Part shown: positions 1 through 6,089 of the stretch, piece after piece
How positions within the stretch are numbered: the first letter of the stretch is position 1
Layout of the letters: each line of letters starts with the position of its first letter
From: a virus
Reading direction: 5' to 3' (one strand)
Virus record (IMG/VR): IMGVR_UViG_3300021197_001931
Location: 1 to 64,000 of that record
DNA length: 64,000 nucleotides
Program-made: the position numbers and the translations under genes
Notes under the pieces: model-generated
The model's database searches: none
The model's input: only the letters and a program-made list of their open reading frames with translations
What the model was told of the DNA's origin: nothing

Positions 1-8
1 AATGTACC

Positions 9-638
9 ATGAAGTTTACAAAAGAGCAAGTTAAACAAATAATCAAAGAAGAAATAGAGAAGTATGTCTTTGAGGTGTCCGATCTTTTGGGTGATCCCTT
101 TTCGCCATCATATAAAAGTGCACTTGCAAGAGCTTATCCTGGGGGTGGTGCCACAAAAAAACCCAAAAAGTCTCCCGGTATCTCACCCCCTACAGGCGTG
201 CCAACAGAAAAAGGATACCCTTTAGGTTTTGTATCAGACCCAATGTACGACACTCCAGAAAGACAAGAAATAGAGAATATAAAATCAGAAATGGAGCGCC
301 AGTCGATTGTAAGTAAGCCAGGATGGGCTAAGGCTGAAACAATTGATGGTATTCAAGCATGGGCTGACACCCTAGGCCCTGACGAAATAAAAGAACTTGA
401 AACAATCTTCCCTGATGAAGAAGACATGGATTATCTTTTAAGGTTTGGAGCGATCCGCCCTAGAGACTTGGCTAAAACAGAATTATTAGATTTGCTAGAT
501 CCTGACAAGGTAGATCCTGACAAAGATCTAACTTCAGCGGTGCAAAAGGTAGAAGCCGCAGCAGAGTCTGGAGTTTCTCAAAAAATAAAAGATGTTTGGA
601 AAAAACTAGAAAAAAGCTTGTTAAAAACAAAAACTTAA
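9..638 (+). CDS. Hypothetical phage protein with N-terminal amphipathic helix
   Basis: Function unknown; 209 residues. Residues 1-20 (MKFTKEQVKQIIKEEIEKYV) form a charged amphipathic helix. Residues about 25-75 are rich in Pro, Gly, Ser and Lys and look disordered. The C-terminal half is acidic and helical, with a short tandem LDPDK/VDPDK repeat near residue 165. From memory, N-termini of this K-x-x-x-K-x-I-I-K-E-E kind recur in virion-associated proteins of marine phages, but I cannot test homology here. It heads a run of small co-directional genes and ends just before a hairpin. Its upstream region is outside the window. Confidence 0.75.
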   Translation: MKFTKEQVKQIIKEEIEKYVFEVSDLLGDPFSPSYKSALARAYPGGGATKKPKKSPGISPPTGVPTEKGYPLGFVSDPMYDTPERQEIENIKSEMERQSIVSKPGWAKAETIDGIQAWADTLGPDEIKELETIFPDEEDMDYLLRFGAIRPRDLAKTELLDLLDPDKVDPDKDLTSAVQKVEAAAESGVSQKIKDVWKKLEKSLLKTKT

Positions 639-648
639 TTAATTTAAC

Positions 649-668
649 CCCCTATTTTATAATAGGGG
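649..668 (+). promoter_or_regulatory. 8-bp hairpin covering the next gene's Shine-Dalgarno
   Basis: CCCCTATT (649-656) pairs perfectly with AATAGGGG (661-668) around a TTAT loop. The 3' arm and the next bases form AGGGGAG, the obvious ribosome binding site of the gene starting at 678, so folding would hide it. The hairpin is followed by AGAATTTTT and could instead be an intrinsic terminator or attenuator. The pairing is seen directly; the role is inferred. Confidence 0.6.
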
Positions 669-677
669 AGAATTTTT

Positions 678-929
678 ATGACAAAAGACCCACTGATAGA
701 AGAATTATATAAAGGCAAAGCTACAACTTACCCAAGCGTAGTTGTTTCTGGTAGCGGTGATGCCTGGTTTTTAAACCCAGAAACTAGGTCTATGGAGAGG
801 ATCTACAGAGGGTCAGTTGCAAAGAAAATCTCTTTGAGCACAGATAGCAAGGGACGACACCTTGTCCAAGTCGGAACAATATATATTCTTGTCCCGGAGG
901 AGGAGCTGTTCTCTGTAGGCGATAATTAA
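678..929 (+). CDS. Hypothetical small protein
   Basis: Not recognised; 83 residues with alternating hydrophobic and polar stretches (for example SVVVSGSGDAWFLNP and LVQVGTIYILV) suggesting a small beta-rich fold. No membrane segment or catalytic motif is visible. The AGGGGAG ribosome binding site lies in the 3' arm of the hairpin just upstream, so translation may be regulated. The TAA stop overlaps the ATG of the next gene by one base (TAATG), a sign of translational coupling. Confidence 0.7.
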   Translation: MTKDPLIEELYKGKATTYPSVVVSGSGDAWFLNPETRSMERIYRGSVAKKISLSTDSKGRHLVQVGTIYILVPEEELFSVGDN

Positions 930-1192
930 TGGAACCAAAACAAAATATTTTTGGAAACTCGAAGATAAACAAAATTAATACAGGCGACATAGTTCGATGG
1001 CATACTCTAAAAAGAGACGGAGAAAGAGAGTATATCGAAAATGTTGGCATAATTACTAAAGTATACATTGATTTCCGGGGGGGTAGAGATGTTGCAATGG
1101 CCAAGGTTATTCCGCTGGGTAGCGGCACTGATGCGGGAAAAGAAATAGAGATTTTTCTTGCATGTCTAAAAATAGTTTCAAGGACACAATAG
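929..1192 (+). CDS. Hypothetical small beta-rich protein (tandem paralogue 1)
   Basis: Unknown function; 87 residues. The core GDIVRWHTLKRDGEREYIENVG, then a beta stretch with KV and a C-terminal LKIV, resembles small SH3-like barrels found in phages. The next gene has the same order (GDLV..., a central G-I-G-I strand, an A-K-V strand, a C-terminal L-x-x-L-S), so the two look like diverged tandem paralogues. It starts on the ATG that overlaps the preceding stop and overlaps the next gene by about 30 bases. Confidence 0.7.
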   Translation: MEPKQNIFGNSKINKINTGDIVRWHTLKRDGEREYIENVGIITKVYIDFRGGRDVAMAKVIPLGSGTDAGKEIEIFLACLKIVSRTQ

Positions 1193-1413
1193 GCGTAAAA
1201 CAAGGAGATCTTGTTACTTACCGAGCTATAAAGGAGATAGTGTCTCGATATAGGGAAAAAAAGGTAGTTCCAAATGGAATAGGTATAGTGATCTTAATTG
1301 ATGATGAATTTGCAAAAGTTTATTGGATTCATGCAAAAAGCTACTTATGGGTTTTAGTAGATAAATTAAGCACTTTTAACAATTTAAAGGATTTGGAAAC
1401 TAGAAAACACTAA
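1162..1413 (+). CDS. Hypothetical small beta-rich protein (tandem paralogue 2)
   Basis: Unknown function; 83 residues. It carries KQGDLVTYRAIKEIV, a basic loop, then GIGIVILIDDEFAKVYWI, the layout of a small SH3-like barrel and similar in order to the upstream gene. The ATG lies inside the end of the previous gene (31-base overlap), which is long for this genome; a start further in is possible but no better-placed ATG is obvious. It sits in the same co-directional run as the following metallopeptidase. Confidence 0.65.
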   Translation: MSKNSFKDTIGVKQGDLVTYRAIKEIVSRYREKKVVPNGIGIVILIDDEFAKVYWIHAKSYLWVLVDKLSTFNNLKDLETRKH

Positions 1414-1416
1414 TTA

Positions 1417-2010
1417 ATGATAATGAAATGTAAAGTTAAAAATAGTTCGAATTTGGATATGTCTACAGCATTACCGTTGTTAAGAAGTTTGTATTCTCAT
1501 ATGCACACAGAGATGGGCTTTGATAAGCCAGCAGGCGTGCACTTCTATTCAGACCAGGACAATGCTCAAATGACCTTGGGAAAGACTGCCCATTACAGCC
1601 CGAATTCACACACCATCACAGTATACACCGATGGAAGGCACCTAAAAGACATTCTAAGGTCCATCGCCCACGAAATAGTACACCATGACCAAAACTGTAA
1701 CGGAGAGTTTGACAAGCCGTTTAAAACAGGCCCTGGATATGCCCAAAAGGATCTCCGCATGAGAGAATTGGAGAGGGATGCATACGAAAGAGGGAATATG
1801 ATGTTCAGGGACTGGGAAGATAAACAAAAGTGGAACTTGCACGAAAACAAAGAATATACAAAGGAGCTACCAAAAGTGTCTAAAGAAACACAAGATAAAA
1901 AAGTTATAAAAGGAAATGAAAAGCCTGTTGATAATAAGCCTGTCTCTAATGATGAGTGGTATCAAAACAATCTTTACAAATCCCTGATGAATCGGTGGAT
2001 TAAAAAATAA
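1417..2010 (+). CDS. Putative zinc metallopeptidase (HEIVHH)
   Basis: A 197-residue protein with the gluzincin-type motif H85-E86-I-V-H89, preceded by a hydrophobic helix (LKDILRSIA) as usual for such active sites. A downstream Glu in RELERDAYERG (E117 or E119) is a plausible third zinc ligand. The C-terminal 50 residues are Lys/Asn/Glu-rich and probably flexible. HExxH proteins of this size are common in phages, where their substrates are mostly unknown. No signal peptide is visible, so it should act in the cytoplasm or in the virion. ATG at 1417 and at 1423 are both possible starts. Confidence 0.7.
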   Translation: MIMKCKVKNSSNLDMSTALPLLRSLYSHMHTEMGFDKPAGVHFYSDQDNAQMTLGKTAHYSPNSHTITVYTDGRHLKDILRSIAHEIVHHDQNCNGEFDKPFKTGPGYAQKDLRMRELERDAYERGNMMFRDWEDKQKWNLHENKEYTKELPKVSKETQDKKVIKGNEKPVDNKPVSNDEWYQNNLYKSLMNRWIKK

Positions 2011-2014
2011 TATT

Positions 2015-2023
2015 TTAGGGGGG
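2015..2023 (+). promoter_or_regulatory. Unusual G6 Shine-Dalgarno for a TTG start
   Basis: TTAGGGGGG lies 7 bases before the TTG start at 2031. It is an exact reverse complement of the C-rich loop bases 6135-6143 in the structured region after the ClpP gene, so it could be a pairing target as well as a ribosome binding site. The match is seen; regulation is speculation. Confidence 0.5.
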
Positions 2024-2030
2024 ACCTAAT

Positions 2031-2237
2031 TTGCATGAAAAATGGGACCATGGGGTAACAACAAAAAACGATCAAGGAAGAAAAGTATACAAACGGTTTT
2101 ACACAAAAGATAAAGCTTTAAATTATATGTACTCTCTTCTATCCAAAGGAAAGTGGGCCGTTTATTGGGATGTAAGTCAATCACCCAATTTTTATTACTT
2201 TTCTGAAATTTTTAAAGGAAAAACATACAATGGATAA
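2031..2237 (+). CDS. Hypothetical protein, TTG start
   Basis: Unrecognised; 68 residues rich in aromatic residues (Trp, Tyr, Phe), for example KWAVYWDVSQSPNFYYF. The TTG start is chosen because the nearby ATG at 2035 is in another frame and stops at once, while a strong G-rich ribosome binding site sits 7 bases before the TTG. The basic N-terminal half (KTNDQGRKVYKRFYTKDKAL-like composition) and compact size would suit a nucleic-acid-associated or structural accessory protein, but nothing decides this. Its end overlaps the next gene by 8 bases. Confidence 0.65.
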   Translation: MHEKWDHGVTTKNDQGRKVYKRFYTKDKALNYMYSLLSKGKWAVYWDVSQSPNFYYFSEIFKGKTYNG

Positions 2238-2442
2238 AAAAGAGCAAATAAAAAAACTCTTGACTAAGATAACTGAATTAATTGAAGAAGTGCTCGATGA
2301 GAAGGATACGGTCGAAGAGATTAGCACGGGTGTCGGCCTTGGTGGAGCACCGGGTGGTCCCCTCGGAAGCTTAGGTATGCCACGAAAGAGAAGCACCCGC
2401 AGAAGGATTGTGCGACCTGACCCACCTAAACAAAAAAGATAA
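2230..2442 (+). CDS. Hypothetical protein: helix, Gly-rich linker, basic tail
   Basis: Unrecognised; 70 residues in three visible parts: a charged amphipathic helix at residues 1-30 (MDKKEQIKKLLTKITELIEE), a Gly/Pro-rich linker at about 35-50, and a strongly basic tail (PRKRSTRRRIVRP) at 51-62. The basic tail may bind nucleic acid. The N-terminal helix resembles in style the first helix of the gene at the left edge. It starts within the last codons of the previous gene, so the two are probably coupled. Confidence 0.65.
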   Translation: MDKKEQIKKLLTKITELIEEVLDEKDTVEEISTGVGLGGAPGGPLGSLGMPRKRSTRRRIVRPDPPKQKR

Positions 2443-2462
2443 TTCTATCTTATTATTAAGTA

Positions 2463-2478
2463 ACTATTTACATTAATA
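2463..2478 (+). promoter_or_regulatory. Candidate phage promoter motif ACTATTTACATTAATA
   Basis: ACTATTTACATTAATA ends 15 bases before the ATG at 2493. A copy differing at one base (ACTATTTATATTAATA) ends 15 bases before the ATG of the gp6-like gene at 45222. The same sequence at the same distance from two unrelated starts suggests a shared transcription signal, possibly for a phage-encoded sigma factor. Not experimentally known to me. Confidence 0.4.
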
Positions 2479-2492
2479 CGGGAGTTTATACT

Positions 2493-3368
2493 ATGCCAGA
2501 TAAAGAACGAAGTCAAGAAGAAATTCTACTGAGAGAGAACATTCGAAAAGCAATCAGGGTTGTACTAGATCGCCGCTCTAAGGAAAGCGAGCGTGAGCGT
2601 TTAGAGGAACAAACACTTCGTAAGGTTATTCGTGGCATGGTCGCTGAGGCCAAGGAAAAGCAAATATATGACACCACAGGCGAAAATGACCTTAGCAAGT
2701 ACATGGATACTAACGCTAAAAACATTATAGACTCATATAGGGAACTACAAACTAGTGATACTCAAAAGTTAACTTTTATGGCAGTTTTAAAATTTGCAAT
2801 AATAAACTTATTTCAAGAACTTGATGTAAAACAAGACAGACTAGGTGTGGATAAGTTAGCAGAGGTTCTTAACACTTTGGGCGAAGAAATAGAGGTAGAC
2901 ATAAAAGATGAATTTGAGGGAGACCCTCTGCAGGAGCCAGAAGATCCGGAAGATACCCCGGAGGCAATTAGGTTTGCAAAAGAACTAGGATTTGAGATGC
3001 CAGAAAAGCTTGACACAAGAGGATTAAGCCAGGCCGTGGATGTTTTTAATGCAATGATAAAGAACCAAGTAACAGATGCTTACAATAAATATGGACCAGG
3101 ACAATCACAAGACGCAAGCCAATTTAAAAGTAAATTCTGGCCCACCTTGAACGATAAACTAAAGGCTGCACAAGCTTTGGATCCTAACAATGATCCGGAA
3201 GATCTGTTGTCTAGTATCTCTAAAGCAGAAGAAACTTTAGCTACTGAGCCAGAGGCAGCCGACACGGAGATTCCAGAAATTCCAGAAATCCCTGAAGAAG
3301 AACAGGAAGAAGAGGTAGTGGGATTAGAAGAGTTTGTTGATCTTGATGAATTATTATCTAATCTTTAA
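2493..3368 (+). CDS. Hypothetical acidic helical protein
   Basis: Function unknown; 291 residues. Residues 1-60 are densely charged and helical (RENIRKAIRVVLDRRSKESE), then a mixed helical middle (about 75-110, with LTFMAVLKFAIINLFQEL) and a very acidic C-terminus with repeated IPEIPEIPEEEQEEE. The composition would suit a scaffold, chaperone or virion-internal protein, but I see no family motif. A clear ribosome binding site (CGGGAG) precedes the ATG, and the recurring 16-base motif lies just upstream, implying its own promoter. No gene follows in tight overlap. Confidence 0.7.
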   Translation: MPDKERSQEEILLRENIRKAIRVVLDRRSKESERERLEEQTLRKVIRGMVAEAKEKQIYDTTGENDLSKYMDTNAKNIIDSYRELQTSDTQKLTFMAVLKFAIINLFQELDVKQDRLGVDKLAEVLNTLGEEIEVDIKDEFEGDPLQEPEDPEDTPEAIRFAKELGFEMPEKLDTRGLSQAVDVFNAMIKNQVTDAYNKYGPGQSQDASQFKSKFWPTLNDKLKAAQALDPNNDPEDLLSSISKAEETLATEPEAADTEIPEIPEIPEEEQEEEVVGLEEFVDLDELLSNL

Positions 3369-3403
3369 TTTATTTTAATCTAAAAATATATTTTCTTCTA
3401 TTG

Positions 3404-3409
3404 TATAAT
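3404..3409 (+). promoter_or_regulatory. Possible -10 box (TATAAT), leaderless transcript
   Basis: A perfect TATAAT lies 6 bases before the ATG at 3416, and no Shine-Dalgarno is present between them. Transcription starting 6-7 bases downstream would give a leaderless mRNA. No convincing -35 box is seen 16-18 bases upstream, so this remains tentative in AT-rich DNA. Confidence 0.3.
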
Positions 3410-3415
3410 CTTTTT

Positions 3416-3736
3416 ATGAAAGAAGTTTATACTAATATAGGGGCTACAATTGGTCACCTAGTACAAGAGAAGAATGAAGCTTATGGAAGCTCATTTGAAA
3501 GATCACAAGAAATTTTAAAAATTCTTTATCCTAATGGAGTTCAACCTTCTCAGTATAAAGATATGTTAGCTATAACAAGAGTAGTAGATAAATTATTTAG
3601 AATAGCTAATAAGAAAGATGCATTTGGAGAAAACCCTTGGCAAGATATTGCAGGGTATGGCATATTAGGTACAGCCAATGAGTTGGAAGAAGAAGAAGAA
3701 ACTGTACGGGACCAACAAGAATTACAGTTTAGCTAG
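3416..3736 (+). CDS. Probable DUF1599/Nmad1-like protein
   Basis: A 106-residue all-helical protein. The pattern EKNEAYGSSFERS, then the signature VVDKLFRIAN, then ENPWQDIAGYGIL follows the DUF1599 layout (DKxxRL ... ExxxDxxGYxxL), a MazG-like all-alpha group also listed as nucleotide-modification-associated domain 1. Members probably act on nucleotides or modified bases; the reaction here is unknown. The first ATG (MKEVYTN) is preferred over the upstream in-frame TTG at 3401, which would overlap the TATAAT box. The acidic tail (ELEEEEE) overlaps the following gene. Confidence 0.6.
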   Translation: MKEVYTNIGATIGHLVQEKNEAYGSSFERSQEILKILYPNGVQPSQYKDMLAITRVVDKLFRIANKKDAFGENPWQDIAGYGILGTANELEEEEETVRDQQELQFS

Positions 3737-4043
3737 AAAACTCAGAAGAGAGGGCAGGACAACCGAAGAGTTTGAAATGATGTTAAATTCTATAAGCTTA
3801 GAAGAACTTATAGGATTGAAATTAGAACTAGCGTCAAGTGCAGTTGACAACAAATTGTTTGGGTTGGCCTTGTGGAATGGAATGCCCTTTATTGTTAGGG
3901 AGGCAGTCTTTAAATATGCGTTTTCTGCTAGCAGGACCAAGACAGAATGTATGAATTTTCTTGGGCTTAAACCTAAGAACTTTTTTGAAATATCAAAAAA
4001 TTATGAAGTTGAGAGTTTTTTCTCAAACGAAGAAGAAGACTAA
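3678..4043 (+). CDS. Small putative DNA-binding protein (Fis-type HTH-like)
   Basis: A 121-residue protein with a basic N-terminus (MSWKKKKKL; LARKLRREGR), a helical middle, and a C-terminal segment AFSASRTKTECMNFLGLKPK that resembles a Fis-type (HTH_8) helix-turn-helix, where such proteins read xxAARxxLGLxxxxF. It may be a phage regulator. The ATG gives a 59-base overlap with the previous gene; a later start near residue 34 (MMLNSISLEELIGL) would also keep the HTH-like part and avoid the overlap, so the start is uncertain. The tmRNA gene begins 10 bases after the stop. Confidence 0.55.
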   Translation: MSWKKKKKLYGTNKNYSLARKLRREGRTTEEFEMMLNSISLEELIGLKLELASSAVDNKLFGLALWNGMPFIVREAVFKYAFSASRTKTECMNFLGLKPKNFFEISKNYEVESFFSNEEED

Positions 4044-4053
4044 TTAAAATCAT

Positions 4054-4390
4054 GGGGATGAAATGGTTTCGACAGGATAAGGAAGTTGGATAGTGCAAGC
4101 AACCTAATAAAATCAATGGTTTAAAACTTAATTTTAAAAATCAATTGCCAATAACAGCAATTACTCTGAATTAGCTCTAGCAGCTTAATTCCTGGGCTTC
4201 CCTGAGCCCAGTGTCCAAGAGGGGAAAATTAAATTGGATCCCTACTTTGTAGGTGTGCCTCACCTTTGACCACGGGGAGGTGTTGGAATTAGTGGCGAAT
4301 TTGCTGATTTAAGTTAAATCAGATAAGCTTGTGAATGACTTGAAAAAATAATTATTGTGGACGTGGGTTCGACTCCCACCATCTCCACCA
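4054..4390 (+). ncRNA. ssrA: Phage-encoded tmRNA (one-piece, CCA encoded)
   Basis: The 5' end GGGGATGAAATGGTTTCGAC is the standard tmRNA start. The 3' end carries a T-arm (GTGGG-TTCGACT-CCCAC) and CATCTCC-ACCA; GGGGATG pairs with CATCTCC to close the acceptor stem (one G-U). An internal open frame at 4147-4188 encodes the tag ANNSNYSELALAA and stops at TAA. tmRNA with SmpB rescues stalled ribosomes and adds a degradation tag. The tag follows the bacterial pattern (N-rich start, ALAA end). CCA is encoded and there is no sign of the two-piece permuted form. SmpB is not in this window, so host SmpB is presumably used. Confidence 0.97.
4147..4188 (+). other. tmRNA tag reading frame (ANNSNYSELALAA)
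   Basis: The resume codon is read as GCC (4147-4149), followed by AAT AAC AGC AAT TAC TCT GAA, then TTA GCT CTA GCA GCT and TAA. The 13-residue tag ends in LAA, the C-terminal signal bound by ClpX in bacteria. The resume codon is assigned from the usual Ala start and the ANN opening; it is not marked by sequence alone. Confidence 0.9.
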
Positions 4391-4405
4391 GAAAGGAAGA
4401 AAATT

Positions 4406-4537
4406 ATGTTAAATAGACTACGTGATGAAGTGAGCCATGTTTGTGGCGAATTAGTTCGTGGCGATCATCGTGCAGCATGGTGGGTCGTCTTGGCCGCCGA
4501 CGCTGTTGGTGTTCTTTTGCTTACGAACTTACTATAA
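4406..4537 (+). CDS. Small membrane protein (43 aa)
   Basis: ATG at 4406 follows a ribosome binding site (AAAGGAAG) and lies 15 bases after the tmRNA end. The product has a charged N-terminus (MLNRLRDEVSHVCGELVRGD) and a C-terminal hydrophobic segment, WWVVLAADAVGVLLLTNLL, long enough for one membrane helix. The frame is also open upstream into the tmRNA, but the ATG after the ribosome binding site is the sensible start. Function unknown; a single-helix protein might be holin-like or a stress peptide, without real evidence for either. Confidence 0.55.
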   Translation: MLNRLRDEVSHVCGELVRGDHRAAWWVVLAADAVGVLLLTNLL

Positions 4538-4540
4538 AAT

Positions 4541-4554
4541 ACTAGTTAATAATG
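4541..4554 (+). repeat. 14-base repeat ACTAGTTAATAATG, copy 1
   Basis: ACTAGTTAATAATG occurs here before the HNH gene and again, identically, at 7365-7378 before the PhoH-like gene. Both copies are in short intergenic gaps just upstream of a gene start, so the repeat may be a promoter or regulator site related to the ACTATTTAYATTAATA motif elsewhere. Confidence 0.45.
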
Positions 4555-4563
4555 ATGGAGCTA

Positions 4564-5070
4564 ATGACTCTAAAACTAGATTCAGCTTACAAACCCGTTG
4601 GGATTGTTTCCTGGCGGGATGCACTTGTGTTAGTTATAACTGAAAAGGCTTATGCTGTTGAGTTGTATGAAACATATGTGCGTTCCGCCAGGCAAGTCTT
4701 TCAGCTTCCATCAGTAATAGCTTTAAAAAAATATATTAATATTGATTTTTTAAAACCAGTGTGTAGCAGAAAAAATATTATTCTTAGAGATAACAATATA
4801 TGCCAATATTGCAGTCAAGAGTTCTCATCTGATGACCTAACAATGGACCATATAAAACCTAAGTCCCAAGGGGGCCAAAAGTCTTGGAAGAATATTGTTG
4901 CAGCATGTAAGCCCTGTAACCAAAAAAAAGGTAACAGGACACCGGAACAGGCCGGCATGAGGCTGTTAAAGGAGCCTCAACCACTATCAGGACCAGGAAT
5001 GCTAAAAAGACGTTCAGATAATCTTCACGATCATTGGAAAAATTATCTTGACGTCTACTCAATACCGTAG
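4564..5070 (+). CDS. HNH endonuclease (McrA-type zinc finger)
   Basis: A 168-residue HNH nuclease. The zinc-binding pairs C80-x2-C83 and C115-x2-C118 flank the catalytic core D95-H96, the SQGG turn and N110; it continues with KKGNRTPEQAGM, the standard ending of the McrA-type HNH family. Residues 1-65 form an N-terminal domain (LDSAYKPVGIVSWRDALVLV) typical of bacterial and phage members. It should nick or cut double-stranded DNA; its target is unknown and could serve homing or packaging. ATG at 4564 is chosen because GGAG lies 5 bases before it; ATGs at 4552 and 4555 are in frame. It sits between the tmRNA and a tRNA, a common place for homing nucleases. Confidence 0.88.
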   Translation: MTLKLDSAYKPVGIVSWRDALVLVITEKAYAVELYETYVRSARQVFQLPSVIALKKYINIDFLKPVCSRKNIILRDNNICQYCSQEFSSDDLTMDHIKPKSQGGQKSWKNIVAACKPCNQKKGNRTPEQAGMRLLKEPQPLSGPGMLKRRSDNLHDHWKNYLDVYSIP

Positions 5071-5089
5071 TAGGTTGTTGTCAACTTTT

Positions 5090-5162
5090 GGGGCAGTAAC
5101 TCAGCGGTAAGAGTAGTGTTCTTATAAAGCACCGGTCGCGGGTTCGAATCCCGCCTGCCCAA
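5090..5162 (+). tRNA. tRNA-Ile (anticodon TAT)
   Basis: Cloverleaf: acceptor GGGGCAG/CTGCCCA, D-arm ACTC/GAGT with GG in the loop, anticodon stem GTGTT/AGCAC around CTTATAA, T-arm GCGGG-TTCGAAT-CCCGC. Loop bases 34-36 are TAT, reading AUA (Ile), a codon that is frequent in this AT-rich phage. Position 1 (G) faces an A at position 72, an odd mismatch; CCA is not encoded. The mismatch and rare anticodon lower confidence in full function. Confidence 0.75.
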
Positions 5163-5173
5163 TTAACAAGACA

Positions 5174-5347
5174 ATGTGGTTTAAAATAACAGCCGACTAC
5201 GGTAATATGGAGCGTCTGCAGTTTTGGCTCTGGGCTGAAAATAGGGGGGCGCTGGATGAACTCATCCTAGAAAAGCAAAATAAGAAAAAAAATATCAAAA
5301 AAGTTTATAAAGTTGAAGAGGGTCTTTCACCCCCCTTTGAAGATTAA
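5174..5347 (+). CDS. Hypothetical 57-residue protein between two tRNAs
   Basis: An open frame from ATG to TAA that fills the gap between tRNA-Ile and tRNA-Arg exactly, ending on the base before the tRNA-Arg acceptor. The product begins MWFKITADYGNMERLQFWLW, has a basic middle (KQNKKKNIKKVYK) and an acidic end. Codon use looks like that of the neighbours. No good ribosome binding site is seen upstream (AATTAACAAGACA), so expression is uncertain. Not recognised. Confidence 0.5.
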   Translation: MWFKITADYGNMERLQFWLWAENRGALDELILEKQNKKKNIKKVYKVEEGLSPPFED

Positions 5348-5424
5348 GCATCCTTAGCTCAGTTGGATAGAGCAACGGCCTTCTAAGCCGTAGGTCACAG
5401 GTTCGAGTCCTGTAGGATGTACCA
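5348..5424 (+). tRNA. tRNA-Arg (anticodon TCT), CCA encoded
   Basis: Acceptor GCATCCT/AGGATGT (first pair G-U), D-arm GCTC/GAGC, anticodon stem ACGGC/GCCGT around CTTCTAA (anticodon TCT), T-arm ACAGG-TTCGAGT-CCTGT, then ACCA. It reads AGA/AGG; AGA is used very often in the genes of this window, so it plausibly supplements a scarce host tRNA. Confidence 0.97.
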
Positions 5425-5450
5425 TTTTATTTTTAGGAACCTATTTATAT

Positions 5451-6059
5451 ATGATGTACAAAAAAGATCTCCTATGGGAGAATAAAGCAGAGGCCGTAAG
5501 TGAAGCGGCCTCGAACTCAGAAAATAACAAAGTTGATATAGGAAGAAATAGAATTTACTTTTATTCTGAAGTGAATCGTCCTAAAAATCTTGCTTTAAAT
5601 AAGTCCATTGTTTCTCTGGGGAACACTTTGTATAACCGTGGCCAATCTCTTCAGATGGACCCTGGAAGAATCTATGTTCACATAAATTCATTTGGAGGAA
5701 GCGTATTTGCTGGCTTATCGTCTGTAGATTATATCCTCAATAGCAAAGTCCCGGTAACAACTATAATTGATGGATGTGCTGCGTCTGCCGCCACTATCAT
5801 GAGTGTAGTAGGCCACCATAGGATTATGCACAAACATTCTTTCATGCTAATCCACCAACTCTCCTCGGCCATGTGGGGAAAGTTTGAGGAAATGAAGGAT
5901 GATATGAAAAATAGTGAACTACTTATGGAGACTATTATAAGGATATATGAGGAGAGGACTCGCATCCCAAGAAGTGAATTAAAGGATCTACTTAAGAGAG
6001 ATCTATGGTGGGATGCGGATACTTGTCTAGAATATGGATTAGTTGACGAAATAATTTAA
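5451..6059 (+). CDS. clpP: ClpP-family serine protease (Clp proteolytic subunit)
   Basis: A 202-residue S14 peptidase. The family triad is visible: Ser112 in CAASAATIMS, His135 in MLIHQ, and Asp184 in KRDLWWDAD, followed by the usual CLEYGLVDEI ending; GGSVFAG (82-88) is the oxyanion-loop region. ClpP assembles into a barrel and degrades unfolded proteins passed on by ClpX or ClpA. ClpP-like enzymes also serve some phages as prohead proteases, but this one is far from head genes and lies about 1 kb from the tmRNA whose tag ends in LAA. No ATPase partner is in the window, so it would need a host unfoldase. A CTATTTATAT sequence directly precedes the ATG; a ribosome-site-like TAGGA lies about 12 bases upstream. 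Confidence 0.9.
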   Translation: MMYKKDLLWENKAEAVSEAASNSENNKVDIGRNRIYFYSEVNRPKNLALNKSIVSLGNTLYNRGQSLQMDPGRIYVHINSFGGSVFAGLSSVDYILNSKVPVTTIIDGCAASAATIMSVVGHHRIMHKHSFMLIHQLSSAMWGKFEEMKDDMKNSELLMETIIRIYEERTRIPRSELKDLLKRDLWWDADTCLEYGLVDEII

Positions 6060-6089
6060 CAAACAGGTATGCAATCTATATAATCTTTA

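Noticed and set aside
4355-4405. Upstream extension of the small membrane protein into the tmRNA
   Set aside because: The extension would overlap the tmRNA 3' end; the ATG at 4406 behind AAAGGAAG is a better start.
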